64,000 bases of DNA, from the NCBI GenBank assembly GCA_963697675.1, contig CAVOOW010000005.1, forward strand, positions 248,001-312,000. The letters run 5' to 3'. A model generated the notes under the pieces. The model saw only the letters and a list, made by a program, of their open reading frames with translations, was not told the DNA's origin and did not search any database. Below are positions 9,398 through 18,075 of this stretch, piece by piece; position 1 is the first letter of the stretch, and each line of letters begins with the position of its first letter. The DNA is from CAVOOW01 sp963697675 (lineage in GTDB: Bacteria; Actinomycetota; Actinomycetes; JACCUZ01). The position numbers were made by a program, and so were the translations under genes.

Positions 9398-10321
9398 TCA
9401 GACCAGCTCCTCTGTTCCTGCGCGGTGCACGTATATCGCGACGAGAACCAGGATCGTGAGCATCAAGGTGAAGGACAGGGCCGCAGCCGTCGGATAGTCG
9501 AGAACGCGCAGGAACTGACCGTCGATGACCTGCCCGATCATCGTCGTGGACGTGTTGCCGAGCAGCTTGGAGTTGATGTAGTCACCGGCTGCCGGGATGA
9601 ACGTCAGCAGAGTGCCGGCCACGACGCCGGGCATGGACAGCGGCCAAGTGACCTTGCGGAAGGCGGTGAACGGTCTCGCGTAGAGGTCACCACCCGCCTC
9701 GAGCAGCCTGATGTCGATGCGCTCGAGGCTCGCGAACAGCGGCAGGACCATGAACGGTAAGAAGTTGTAGGTAAGTCCCATGACGACCGCGAACGGGGTG
9801 CTGAGCAGGTCGTCCCCCACCACGAGGTGCAGCGCCTGCAGAAGGTCGATCAGGTGCGTCGCGCGGAAGAAGCCCACGACCGGGCCGTTGCTGGACAAGA
9901 TCGTCTGCCAGGCAAGTGTGCGGATCAGGAAGCTGGTGAAGAACGGCGCGATGACCAGCACCAGCAGGATGTTCTTCCAGCGCCCGGCCTTGAAGGCGAT
10001 CGCGTAGGCCAGGGGGTAGCCGATGAGCAGCGCGAGCAGGGTCGCCGTCCCGGCATAGACGAACGAGCGGATGAACTGAACGTGATATTGCGAGATCGCG
10101 TCCTTGTAGGTCGCGAAGTGCCAGGTGAGCTTGTATCCCTCCTCGAGCGATCCCGTTTGGAGCGATTGCGAGAAGAGGAAGACCATCGGCAGGGCGAAGA
10201 AGACCAGCAGCCAGGCGATGCCCGGGAAGAGCAGGAGGTAGGGAACCTTGCTTGCCCGCCTGCGGACAACGGGGACAGGCGCTCGGGTGTCCCCTCCCGG
10301 GATGTGCGCGACGGTGCTCAT
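9398..10321 (-). CDS. potB: polyamine ABC transporter permease PotB
   Basis: This inner-membrane permease of about 307 residues has multiple hydrophobic helices. The EAA loop reads EAGGDLYARPFTAFRKVTWPLSMPGVVAG. FIPAAGDYINSKLLGN is a PotB hallmark region. The ATG at 10319-10321 overlaps the potA stop as ATGA, which fixes the start and indicates translational coupling. It pairs with PotC to form the translocation channel. Confidence 0.92.
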   Translation of the reverse strand: MSTVAHIPGGDTRAPVPVVRRRASKVPYLLLFPGIAWLLVFFALPMVFLFSQSLQTGSLEEGYKLTWHFATYKDAISQYHVQFIRSFVYAGTATLLALLIGYPLAYAIAFKAGRWKNILLVLVIAPFFTSFLIRTLAWQTILSSNGPVVGFFRATHLIDLLQALHLVVGDDLLSTPFAVVMGLTYNFLPFMVLPLFASLERIDIRLLEAGGDLYARPFTAFRKVTWPLSMPGVVAGTLLTFIPAAGDYINSKLLGNTSTTMIGQVIDGQFLRVLDYPTAAALSFTLMLTILVLVAIYVHRAGTEELV

Positions 10322-11460
10322 GACACGGCGCCGGCCGGCACAGGTTCGTCGTCTTCCTCTCTCTCCACGCCGGCGTTCGCGTCTTGACTCGCGTCGAGGC
10401 CAAAGGTGTGCTCCGGTTCCCAACCTAGGTCGACCGAGTCACCCGGCCGGTGTATGGGCGCCCCGTCGTTCTGCCGGATCACGGTCAGCTCCTGGCCCCA
10501 GGGCATGCGCACGAGGTATTGGGTCGAGACGCCGATGTAGGACGTGTCGGTGATCGTGCCCTTGATGGTGTTCGCCCCGGCGCCAGGCGTGTCGACCTGG
10601 ATCTTCTCGGGCCGGACACCCAGCCAGATGTCGTCACTGTCGCTCACGCAACGACCGCCCGGCATGGTGAAGGTCGTCCCTTGGGCGTCGACGACGAGCT
10701 CGCTGCCGCCGCGCGAGGTGACTCGAGCACGCACCAGGTTCGACTGACCGAGGAAGTTGGCGACGAACGTCGTGACGGGGTTCTCATAGAGGGTGGCCGG
10801 GTCACCGAGCTGCTCGATGCGGCCGTTGTTCATCACGGCGATGGTGTCGGCCATCGTCATGGCCTCCTCCTGGTCATGCGTGACATGCACGAACGTGAGC
10901 CCGACCTCCGTCTGGATCCGCTTGAGCTCGATCTGCATTTGTCGCCGCAGCTTGAGGTCAAGGGCGCCGAGCGGCTCGTCGAGCAGGAGCACGGACGGGC
11001 GATTCACGATGGCGCGGGCCAGCGCGACGCGCTGCTGCTGGCCGCCGGAGAGCTGGGTCGGCTTGCGCCGCGCCAGGTGTCCCAGCTCGATCAGCTCAAG
11101 CACCTCGTCGACCTTGGCCTTGACATCTTTTGCGCCGCGTCGCCGCAGGCCGAACGCAACGTTCTCGAAGATGTCCAGGTGAGGAAACAAGGCGTAGTTC
11201 TGGAACACCGTGTTGACCGGCCGCCGGTAGGGCTTCGTCTCGGTGATGTCGTTGTCGCCGATCAGGATCTGACCTGCGGTGGGCACCTCGAGACCCGCCA
11301 CCATGCGAAGCGTGGTCGTCTTCCCACAGCCTGACGGCCCCAGCAGGGCGAAGAACGAGCCCTGCGGGATGGTCAGGTCGAGGTCGTCCACCGCGGTGAA
11401 CGCCGCGAACTGTTTCGTGAGCGACCGCAGGTGCAGGTCGCCGCCTTCAGTTTCAGCCAT
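10318..11460 (-). CDS. potA: polyamine ABC transporter ATP-binding protein PotA
   Basis: This is a 380-residue ABC ATPase. Walker A is GPSGCGKTT (41-49), the Q-loop follows at VFQNYALFPHLD, the signature is LSGGQQQR, and Walker B is VLLLDEPLGALD. The C-terminal 120 residues form a TOBE-like regulatory domain (WLGVRPEKIQV). Length and layout fit PotA. It lies 3 bp after potD and overlaps potB. It energises uptake of putrescine or spermidine. Confidence 0.93.
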   Translation of the reverse strand: MAETEGGDLHLRSLTKQFAAFTAVDDLDLTIPQGSFFALLGPSGCGKTTTLRMVAGLEVPTAGQILIGDNDITETKPYRRPVNTVFQNYALFPHLDIFENVAFGLRRRGAKDVKAKVDEVLELIELGHLARRKPTQLSGGQQQRVALARAIVNRPSVLLLDEPLGALDLKLRRQMQIELKRIQTEVGLTFVHVTHDQEEAMTMADTIAVMNNGRIEQLGDPATLYENPVTTFVANFLGQSNLVRARVTSRGGSELVVDAQGTTFTMPGGRCVSDSDDIWLGVRPEKIQVDTPGAGANTIKGTITDTSYIGVSTQYLVRMPWGQELTVIRQNDGAPIHRPGDSVDLGWEPEHTFGLDASQDANAGVEREEDDEPVPAGAVS

Positions 11461-11463
11461 CGG

Positions 11464-12672
11464 TCAGCCTCCGACCAGGTTTTGGAAGGCCTTGTTGTAC
11501 TTGGTCTCCTCCGTGGCGGTCAGGCCACGGAAGACGTGCGACTTCGCCATCGTCGCATCCGACGGGAAGATCAGCTGGTTGTTCGCGACGTCGGGATCCT
11601 GTTTGAGCAGCACGGCCTTGGACCCGACCACTGGGGAGATGTAGTTGACATAGTCCTCGACCTCTGCCATCACGGCAGGGTCGTAGTAGTAGTTGATCAG
11701 CGTCTCGGCGTTCTTCTTGTGCTGGGCCTGGTTGGGGATCACGAAGTTGTCCGACCAGATCATGTGACCGGTCGGCGGTAGCACGTAGCCCAACGCCGGG
11801 TTGTCCGCCTTGAGCTGCACCACGTCACCCGTCCACGCCATGCACGCGGCGATGTCACCGGAGGCGAGACCCTTGCCGTACTCGTTGCCGGTGAAGCCTT
11901 TGAGCTGGCCGCTGTCCTTGGCCTTCTGCAGTCGGTCCATCGCGGCGTTGAAGTCGTCGTCGGTGAAGGTGGCAGGATCCTTCCCCTGGGACAGCATTGT
12001 CAGACCCACCGTGTCGCGCATCTCGGTCAGCAGGGTGACCTTTCCCTTGATCGACGGATCGGTGAACAGCTGCTCGATCGTCTCGATCTTCTTACCGCCG
12101 GTTGCCTTCGGGTTGTAGGCGATGCCCGTGAACCCGCTCTGCCACGGCAGGGAGTAGACCCGGCCCTTGTCGTACTCCACGTCCTGCAGGTTCGGCTCGA
12201 GGTTCGCTGCGTTGGGGATGTTCGCCTTGGTGAGCTTCTGCACCCAGTTGAGGCGGATCAGCCGCGCGACCATCCAGTCGGTGCTGCACCAGACGTCGCG
12301 GCCGGTGTCCTTGTTGCTGGACAGCTGCGGCTTGACCTTCGCGAAGAACTCGTCGTTGTCGTTGTAGTCCTCGACGTAGTTCACCTTGATGCCGGTCTGG
12401 GCAGTGAACTTGTCCAGGGTGGGTCGCTTCTGGGTCTTGTCGTCGACGTCGATGTACTCCGGCCAATTGGACCAGTTGACGATCTTTTCCTTGGCGCTGA
12501 GATCCTTGGCGGCCTGTTCCTGCGCGCTGACAGTCTTCGAGGTCCCTGAGGTGCCGCATGCCGCGAGGCCAGCCGCCGCGGCAGCACCACCGACTCCTCG
12601 TAGCAGCGTCCGGCGGGATATGAGCCCTCGGAGGAGGGCGGGCGACACAGTCACGGGCGTAGGCTCAGTCAT
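11464..12672 (-). CDS. potD: spermidine/putrescine-binding lipoprotein PotD
   Basis: The signal region contains a twin-arginine-like start (SRRTLLRGVGG) and a lipobox ending AGLAAC, so the mature protein should be a lipid-anchored solute-binding protein. Mature-domain landmarks are NWSNWPEYIDVDD, the polyamine-site region YSLPWQSGFTGIAYNP, and AACMAWTGDVVQL. The ATG at 12670-12672 overlaps the aldehyde dehydrogenase stop as ATGA. It is clearly paralogous to the orphan binding protein at 24620-25867. Confidence 0.93.
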   Translation of the reverse strand: MTEPTPVTVSPALLRGLISRRTLLRGVGGAAAAAGLAACGTSGTSKTVSAQEQAAKDLSAKEKIVNWSNWPEYIDVDDKTQKRPTLDKFTAQTGIKVNYVEDYNDNDEFFAKVKPQLSSNKDTGRDVWCSTDWMVARLIRLNWVQKLTKANIPNAANLEPNLQDVEYDKGRVYSLPWQSGFTGIAYNPKATGGKKIETIEQLFTDPSIKGKVTLLTEMRDTVGLTMLSQGKDPATFTDDDFNAAMDRLQKAKDSGQLKGFTGNEYGKGLASGDIAACMAWTGDVVQLKADNPALGYVLPPTGHMIWSDNFVIPNQAQHKKNAETLINYYYDPAVMAEVEDYVNYISPVVGSKAVLLKQDPDVANNQLIFPSDATMAKSHVFRGLTATEETKYNKAFQNLVGG

Positions 12673-14192
12673 GGGATCTGGTTCCTCACTTGTTGTTCGG
12701 TCGGGGCTGCGCCGCGGAAGATTGTGCGGTGCCAGTCCTTCCTGGCGATCGCCGTGAAGTCGTACATCACGTGCTTGACGTTTGTGTACTCGTCGAACGA
12801 GTACGACGACATGTCCTTGCCGAATCCCGAGGCCTTGTAGCCGCCGTGCGGCATCTCGCTGATGATCGGGATGTGGTCGTTGATCCAAACGCATCCTGCG
12901 CGGATCTCGCGCGAGGCACGCAGGGAACGGAAGACATCGCGCGTCCAGGCGGACGCAGCGAGCCCGAACGGTGTGTCGTTGGCCAGCGCGATGCCCTGGT
13001 CGTCGGAGTCGAACGGCAGCACGACGAGCACCGGGCCGAAGACCTCGTCCTGGACGATCTCGGACCGCTGCAGCGCGTCGACGATCAGCGTGGGCTCGTA
13101 GTAGGCGCCCCGCGCCAGGGCGCCACCGGGCACGGCGCCGCCGCAGACGACCTTCGCGCCGGCCTCCCTGGCCCGTTCGACGAAACCGGCGACGTGCTCC
13201 TGCTGCCGTCGCGAGATGAGCGGGCCCTGGTCGGTGCGCTCGTCGAACGGGTCACCGAGCCGCACCGAGACCATGAGGTCGGCGACCCCGGCGACGAAGG
13301 CGTCATAGAGAGGACGCTGTACGTAGGCGCGGGTGGCCGCGGTGCAGTCCTGACCGGTGTTGATGAGCGACCCCGCGACGGCACCGTGCACGGCTGCCTC
13401 GAGGTCGGCGTCGTCGAACACGACGAAGGGCGCCTTGCCGCCGAGCTCGAGGTGCACCCGCTTGGGGCCCGCCGAGGCCAGCTCCATGACCCGGCGCCCG
13501 ACACCGGACGAGCCGGTGAACGACACCATGTCGACCTCGGGATGGGTGATCAGCGCCTCGCCCGCAACCGGCCCGGCGCCGGACACGACGTTGAGCACGC
13601 CGTCGGGCAGCCCCGCTTCTGTGGCCGCCTCGGCGAAGATGAGGGCGGTGAGCGGCGTCATCTCGGCCGGCTTGAGCACGATCGTGTTGCCCGCGGCGAT
13701 CGCCGGGAGGATCTTCCAGCCGGCCATCTGCAGGGGGTAGTTCCACGGTGCGATGGAGCCGACGACCCCGATGGCCTCTCGCCGGATCAACGAGGTGTGG
13801 TCAGCGGAGTACTCCCCGGCGGCCTTGCCCTCGAGATGGCGCGCGGCGCCGGCGAAGAAGGCGACGTTGTCGACGGTGCCGGGCACGTCGAAGCCCGTCG
13901 AGAACCGGATCGGCTTGCCCGTCTGCCGGGACTCTGTGCTGGCCAGCTCGTCGGCGCGGGAGTCGAGGACCGCAGCCAGTCGCGTGAGCACCGAGGATCG
14001 CTCGACCGGGGTGGCGCGCGACCAGTCCGGGAACGCCTGACGGGCGGCGGCCACCGCTGCATCGACGTCGCCGGCGCCTGCCAGCGCCACGGTCTCCACC
14101 GTCTCGCCCGTTGCCGGGTCGACGACGTCGAACGGAGGTTGGGCGTCACCGGTGAGCGCCGTCCTGCGGCGCCCGGCGACGAATTGGTGCAC
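12669..14192 (-). CDS. aminobutyraldehyde-type aldehyde dehydrogenase
   Basis: This is a complete NAD(P)-dependent aldehyde dehydrogenase. The cofactor region reads IAPWNYPLQMAGWK, the general base Glu is in LELGGKAP, and the catalytic Cys is in TGQDCTAATR. The closest functional type is 4-aminobutyraldehyde dehydrogenase, which makes GABA from the product of putrescine transamination or oxidation. I chose the GTG at 14190-14192 because a GGGAGGAG ribosome-binding site lies 9 bp upstream; an ATG 33 bp further upstream is possible. It is the first gene of the pot operon and is coupled to potD. Confidence 0.88.
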   Translation of the reverse strand: MHQFVAGRRRTALTGDAQPPFDVVDPATGETVETVALAGAGDVDAAVAAARQAFPDWSRATPVERSSVLTRLAAVLDSRADELASTESRQTGKPIRFSTGFDVPGTVDNVAFFAGAARHLEGKAAGEYSADHTSLIRREAIGVVGSIAPWNYPLQMAGWKILPAIAAGNTIVLKPAEMTPLTALIFAEAATEAGLPDGVLNVVSGAGPVAGEALITHPEVDMVSFTGSSGVGRRVMELASAGPKRVHLELGGKAPFVVFDDADLEAAVHGAVAGSLINTGQDCTAATRAYVQRPLYDAFVAGVADLMVSVRLGDPFDERTDQGPLISRRQQEHVAGFVERAREAGAKVVCGGAVPGGALARGAYYEPTLIVDALQRSEIVQDEVFGPVLVVLPFDSDDQGIALANDTPFGLAASAWTRDVFRSLRASREIRAGCVWINDHIPIISEMPHGGYKASGFGKDMSSYSFDEYTNVKHVMYDFTAIARKDWHRTIFRGAAPTEQQVRNQIP

Positions 14193-14264
14193 GCGCGTCC
14201 ACTCCTCCCGTCCGCCCGACCCCATCGTGTCGTACGCGGAACGTGGCGATCCTGGCAGAGCAAA

Positions 14265-14295
14265 GCATCACGGACAAGCGATTCCGTCGTGATGC
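14265..14295. promoter_or_regulatory. hairpin upstream of the aldehyde dehydrogenase-pot operon
   Basis: GCATCAC (14265-14271) and GTGATGC (14289-14295) are perfect inverted repeats, with an inner CGGA/TCCG pairing. The element lies in the 156-bp gap before the operon start. It could be an operator for the polyamine operon or the terminator of the upstream amidohydrolase; no T-run follows it on either strand. Confidence 0.35.
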
Positions 14296-14348
14296 AACCT
14301 AACCTCCACGAAATCTAGCGGTCCGCGCGACTCAAACGGCGGCACCGG

Positions 14349-15969
14349 TCACGCAACGGCACCGGCCGTCCTGATCCCGGCAAGCCAGGTCCCGCGCACC
14401 GCCAGCGACGGCCAGTCCAGCGCGGGCGTCGCGAGCGGGTCGCGCGCGAGCCACACCAGGTCGGCGCGTGCCCCGGCGCCGAGCACGCCCCGCTGGCCTT
14501 CCTCGAAGGACTGGTACGCGCTGCCCGCGGTGTAGGCCGACAGCGCCGTCTCCGGCGCCAGCCGCTCGTGGGGCAGCCAGCCCTGCGGGGGCGCCCCGCC
14601 GCGGGTCTGCCGGGTCACGGCGACGGCCAGCCCGTCGAGCGGGCGGTGGGAGCTGACCGGCCAGTCGCTGCCCATCGAGAGCACGGCACCGGTCGAGACG
14701 AGGGACCCGAACGGGTACTGCAAGGCGGACCGGGCGGCACCGAGGCGCGGCAGCGTGAGGTCCACCTGCAGCGGGTCGAGCTGAGCCCACAGCGGCTCGA
14801 CGTTGGCGATGACGCCGAGCTGGGCGAAGCGGGGGACGTCGACGGGATCGACCAGCTGCACGTGCGCGATGACCGGACGCCGCTCGCTCGGGCCGTTGAC
14901 CCGAACGACGTGCTCGACCGCGTCCAGCGCGTTGCGCACGCCGGCGTCACCGATGGCATGGATGTGCAGCCGGAACCCGTCGGCGTCGAACGCGGCGGCC
15001 GCTGCGGCCAGCTCCTCGCGGCCCCAGACCGGCAGCCCGCAGCTGTGCGGCCGGTCGGTGTACGGCGCCAGCATGGCGGCCGTGCCCGCCTCGATGACTC
15101 CGTCGGCGAAGAACTTCACGGTGCGCGCCGACACCATCGGCGAGCCGGCCGCAGCCGCGCGCGCGGCCGCGAACGGCCCACGTTGCTCCGGCCAATCCCC
15201 CGGCTCGGCTCGCAGGGCGATGTCGACGCGGACGGACAGCCGACCGCTGGTCGCCGTCTCGAGATAGGCAGCGACGTCGTCGGGGTGCAGCGCGGCCTCC
15301 TGCGCCCATGTGAGGCCGGCGCTTGCAAGCATCGCCGTGGACGCGACCAGCCCGTCGACCTTCTCCGCGGTCGTCGTGGGCGGCGCGTGCCGCAGCACCA
15401 GGTCCATCGCGGTCCACTCGACCAGGGTCCCCGTCGGCGTGCCGTCGGGCCGCCGCGCGATCGTGGCCGCCGGCGGATCAGGTGTGTGCTCGTCGATGCC
15501 GGCGAGTCGCAGGGCGGCCGTGTTGACCCAGGCGCAGTGGTGGTCGGTCGAGGAGAGGGCGACCGGCCGGTCCGAGACCGCCACGTCGAGCCACTGCGCG
15601 TCGAAGATGCCGTCGGGCGCGAGGCTGGGGTCGTAAGGCCCGCCGGTCACCCACGTCGCCTCCGGGTGGTCAGTGGCCCACCGCACGCACGATGTCCGCG
15701 ACGTCTCCCACCGTCGCCGCCTCGCGGACCTGTGGTCCCGCGAGCTCGACGCCACCCCACAGCGGGTGCACGTGACCGTCGGCGAAGGCCGGCAGCAGGG
15801 CGCCGCCGTCGAGATCGACGACCTCGCGGGCGTCGTCGGCGAGCGCGAGCGCATCGAGGTCGAGTGCGACCACGCGCCCGCCGTGGACGGCGAGCGCCCG
15901 CGCGCGCGTACCCGTCGAGTCCCCGGTGCGGACGGTGCCGCCCTGGAGCACCAGGTCGACGCCGGTCAC
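14349..15969 (-). CDS. amidohydrolase of the YtcJ/exoenzyme-regulatory type, frameshifted
   Basis: The N-terminal part (GTG start at 15967-15969) has a small beta domain and the metal motif FADGHVHPLWGG. The larger C-terminal part, in another frame, contains TWVTGGPYDPSLAPDG, KFFADGVIEAGTAAM, HIHAIGDAGVRNALD and GSDWPVSS. These are hallmarks of amidohydrolase family 3 (YtcJ-like). The frame break lies in the GGCC at 15675-15678; removing one base joins VRAVG to TDHPEATW. Total length is about 539 residues. The substrate is unknown; its place between two aldehyde dehydrogenases suggests an amide or lactam from nitrogen catabolism. Confidence 0.8.
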
Positions 15970-15976
15970 GAGTCGG

Positions 15977-17413
15977 TCAGGCCTCGATGTTGGACATGAC
16001 GTGCTTGATCCGCGTGTACTCCTCGAAGCCGTACATCGACAGGTCCTTGCCGTGGCCCGAGTGCTTGAAGCCGCCGTGCGGCATCTCGGCCACGATCGGG
16101 ATGTGGGTGTTGATCCAGACGCAGCCGAAGTCGAGGCGCTTGGCCATCCGCATCGCCCGGCCGTGGTTGCTCGTCCAGACCGAGGACGCGAGCCCGTAGC
16201 GCACGCCGTTGGCCCAGCGCACCGCCTCGTCCTCGTCGGTGAAGCGCTGGACGGTGATGACCGGCCCGAAGATCTCGTCCTGCACCATCTCGTCGTCCTG
16301 GTTCAGGCCGGAGACGACGGTGGCCTCGTGGAAGTAGCCCTTGTCGCCGACCCGGTGGCCGCCGGCGGACACCAGAGCGTGTTCAGGCGTACGGGCCAGC
16401 ATGCCCATCACGCGGTCGAGCTGGTTGGCATTGTTGAGCGGCCCGAACAGCACGTCCTCGTCATCGGCCGCGCCGGTCTTGGCGTTGTTCTTCGCCTGCT
16501 CGGCGATGGCTGCCACGAAGTCGTCGTGGATGCCGGGTGCGGCGAGCACCCGGGTTGCGGCCGTGCAGTCCTGGCCGGCGTTGAAGTAGCCCGCGACGGC
16601 GATCGCCTCCGCGGCCGCCTCGAGGTCGGCGTCGTCGAACACGACGACCGGCGCCTTGCCGCCGAGCTCGAGGTGCACGCGCTTGAGGTCACGTGCGGCG
16701 CTGCCGGCGACCTCCATGCCGGCCCGCACGGATCCGGTGATCGAGACCATCTGCGGGACGGGGTGCTCGACGAGGGCCCGGCCGGTGTCGCGGTCGCCCG
16801 CGACCACGTTGAAGACGCCCGGCGGCAGGTGCTCGGCCATCAGCTCGGCCATCAGCAGGGTCGAGGCGGGAGTCGTGTCGGACGGCTTGAGCACCACCGT
16901 GTTGCCGGCCGCGATGGCCGGTCCCCACTTCCAGACCGCCATCATCATCGGGTAGTTCCAGGGCGTCACCTGTGCGCAGACGCCGATCGGCTCACGACGG
17001 ATGAAGGACGTGTGCCCGGCCATGTACTCGGCCGCCGACCGGCCTTCGAGCATGCGAGCCGCTCCGGCGAAGAACCGGATCTGGTCGATCATCGGCGGCA
17101 TCTCCTCCGACCGGGTCAGACCCGTCGGCTTGCCGGTGTTCTCGACCTCCGCGGCGATGAGCTCGTCGGCACGCGACTCGAACGAGTCGGCGATGCGCAG
17201 CAGGGCGAGCTGGCGCTCGCCGGGCGTCGTGTCACGCCAGGACTCGAACGCCGTGGCGGCCGCCTGCATGGCGGCGTCGACGTCCGCGGCTGACGAGACC
17301 GGCGCAGTGGCGTAGGCCTCGCCAGTGGCGGGGTTGATGACGTCGGAGGTCCGGCCGTCGGCCGCGTCGACCTGCTGGCCGTTGACGAAGTTGCGCAGCG
17401 TGTGAGTGATCAA
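15977..17413 (-). CDS. second aminobutyraldehyde-type aldehyde dehydrogenase
   Basis: This aldehyde dehydrogenase of about 478 residues has VTPWNYPMMMAVWKW, general base ELGGKAP and catalytic Cys in AGQDCTAATR. It is a divergent paralogue of the enzyme at 12669-14192. The best start is a TTG at 17411-17413, preceded at proper distance by GGAGG; no ATG or GTG fits the conserved THTLRNFVNGQ start. TTG initiation implies low or tuned translation. It faces the Lrp/AsnC regulator across a divergent promoter and probably oxidises an amino-aldehyde from polyamine breakdown. Confidence 0.88.
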   Translation of the reverse strand: MITHTLRNFVNGQQVDAADGRTSDVINPATGEAYATAPVSSAADVDAAMQAAATAFESWRDTTPGERQLALLRIADSFESRADELIAAEVENTGKPTGLTRSEEMPPMIDQIRFFAGAARMLEGRSAAEYMAGHTSFIRREPIGVCAQVTPWNYPMMMAVWKWGPAIAAGNTVVLKPSDTTPASTLLMAELMAEHLPPGVFNVVAGDRDTGRALVEHPVPQMVSITGSVRAGMEVAGSAARDLKRVHLELGGKAPVVVFDDADLEAAAEAIAVAGYFNAGQDCTAATRVLAAPGIHDDFVAAIAEQAKNNAKTGAADDEDVLFGPLNNANQLDRVMGMLARTPEHALVSAGGHRVGDKGYFHEATVVSGLNQDDEMVQDEIFGPVITVQRFTDEDEAVRWANGVRYGLASSVWTSNHGRAMRMAKRLDFGCVWINTHIPIVAEMPHGGFKHSGHGKDLSMYGFEEYTRIKHVMSNIEA

Positions 17414-17588
17414 CAGGGGCCTCCTTCGAGGATTCTGTCCCGACGGTGCTGATGCGCGGCAGCCTAGCCGCGAATTGGCCGGTATCAATAGTCACGGCCC
17501 TCGCATACGACAGATTCAGCAAAATTCGGCCCCTTAGACCACTGATTCGCTTGCCAAAGCGTACGGGGGTGGCACAGGATCAGGCACC
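17414..17588. promoter_or_regulatory. divergent promoter region between aldehyde dehydrogenase and Lrp regulator
   Basis: The 175-bp intergenic region is visibly more AT-rich than its surroundings, with stretches such as GGTATCAATAGTCA and GATTCAGCAAAATTCGG. Lrp/AsnC regulators commonly bind such regions next to their own gene and control the divergent catabolic operon. No precise -10/-35 pair can be defended by eye. Confidence 0.4.
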
Positions 17589-18062
17589 ATGACGAGCAAG
17601 GATCGCGGCAACGGTGTCGCCCTCGACGATGTGTCGAAGGCGATCATCGAGCAGCTGCAGGGGGACGGTCGTCGGCCATACGCTGCGATCGGCAAGGCGG
17701 TCGGCCTGTCCGAGGCTGCCGTCCGGCAGCGCGTGCAGCGCCTGCTCGACGGCGGCATCATGCAGATCGTCGCGGTCACCGATCCGCTGCAGGTCGGGTT
17801 TCCGCGGCAGGCGATGATCGGCATCCGGTGCGAGGGCGACGTCGAGGCGGTCGCCGAGAAGATCGCCGACATGCCCGAGGTCGCCTACGTCGTCATCACC
17901 GCGGGAGGCTTCGACCTGCTCGTCGAAGTGGTCTGCGAGGACGACGACCACCTGCTCGACCTCGTGAGCAAGCGGATCCGCGCCGTGCCCTCCGTGCGGA
18001 CCACCGAATCCTTCGTCTATCTCAAGCTCGTGAAGCAGCTCTACAACTGGGGCACCCGATGA
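17589..18062 (+). CDS. Lrp/AsnC-family transcriptional regulator
   Basis: The 157-residue protein has an N-terminal winged helix-turn-helix: DDVSKAIIEQLQGDGRRPYA, then the recognition segment LSEAAVRQRVQRL. A C-terminal RAM ligand-binding domain follows (PEVAYVVITAGGFDLLVEV). Proteins of this type sense amino acids or related amines. Lying divergently between the two arms of the polyamine island, it is the obvious candidate regulator. The aminotransferase gene follows after 13 bp. Confidence 0.9.
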   Translation: MTSKDRGNGVALDDVSKAIIEQLQGDGRRPYAAIGKAVGLSEAAVRQRVQRLLDGGIMQIVAVTDPLQVGFPRQAMIGIRCEGDVEAVAEKIADMPEVAYVVITAGGFDLLVEVVCEDDDHLLDLVSKRIRAVPSVRTTESFVYLKLVKQLYNWGTR

Positions 18063-18075
18063 GTCAGGAAACGTG

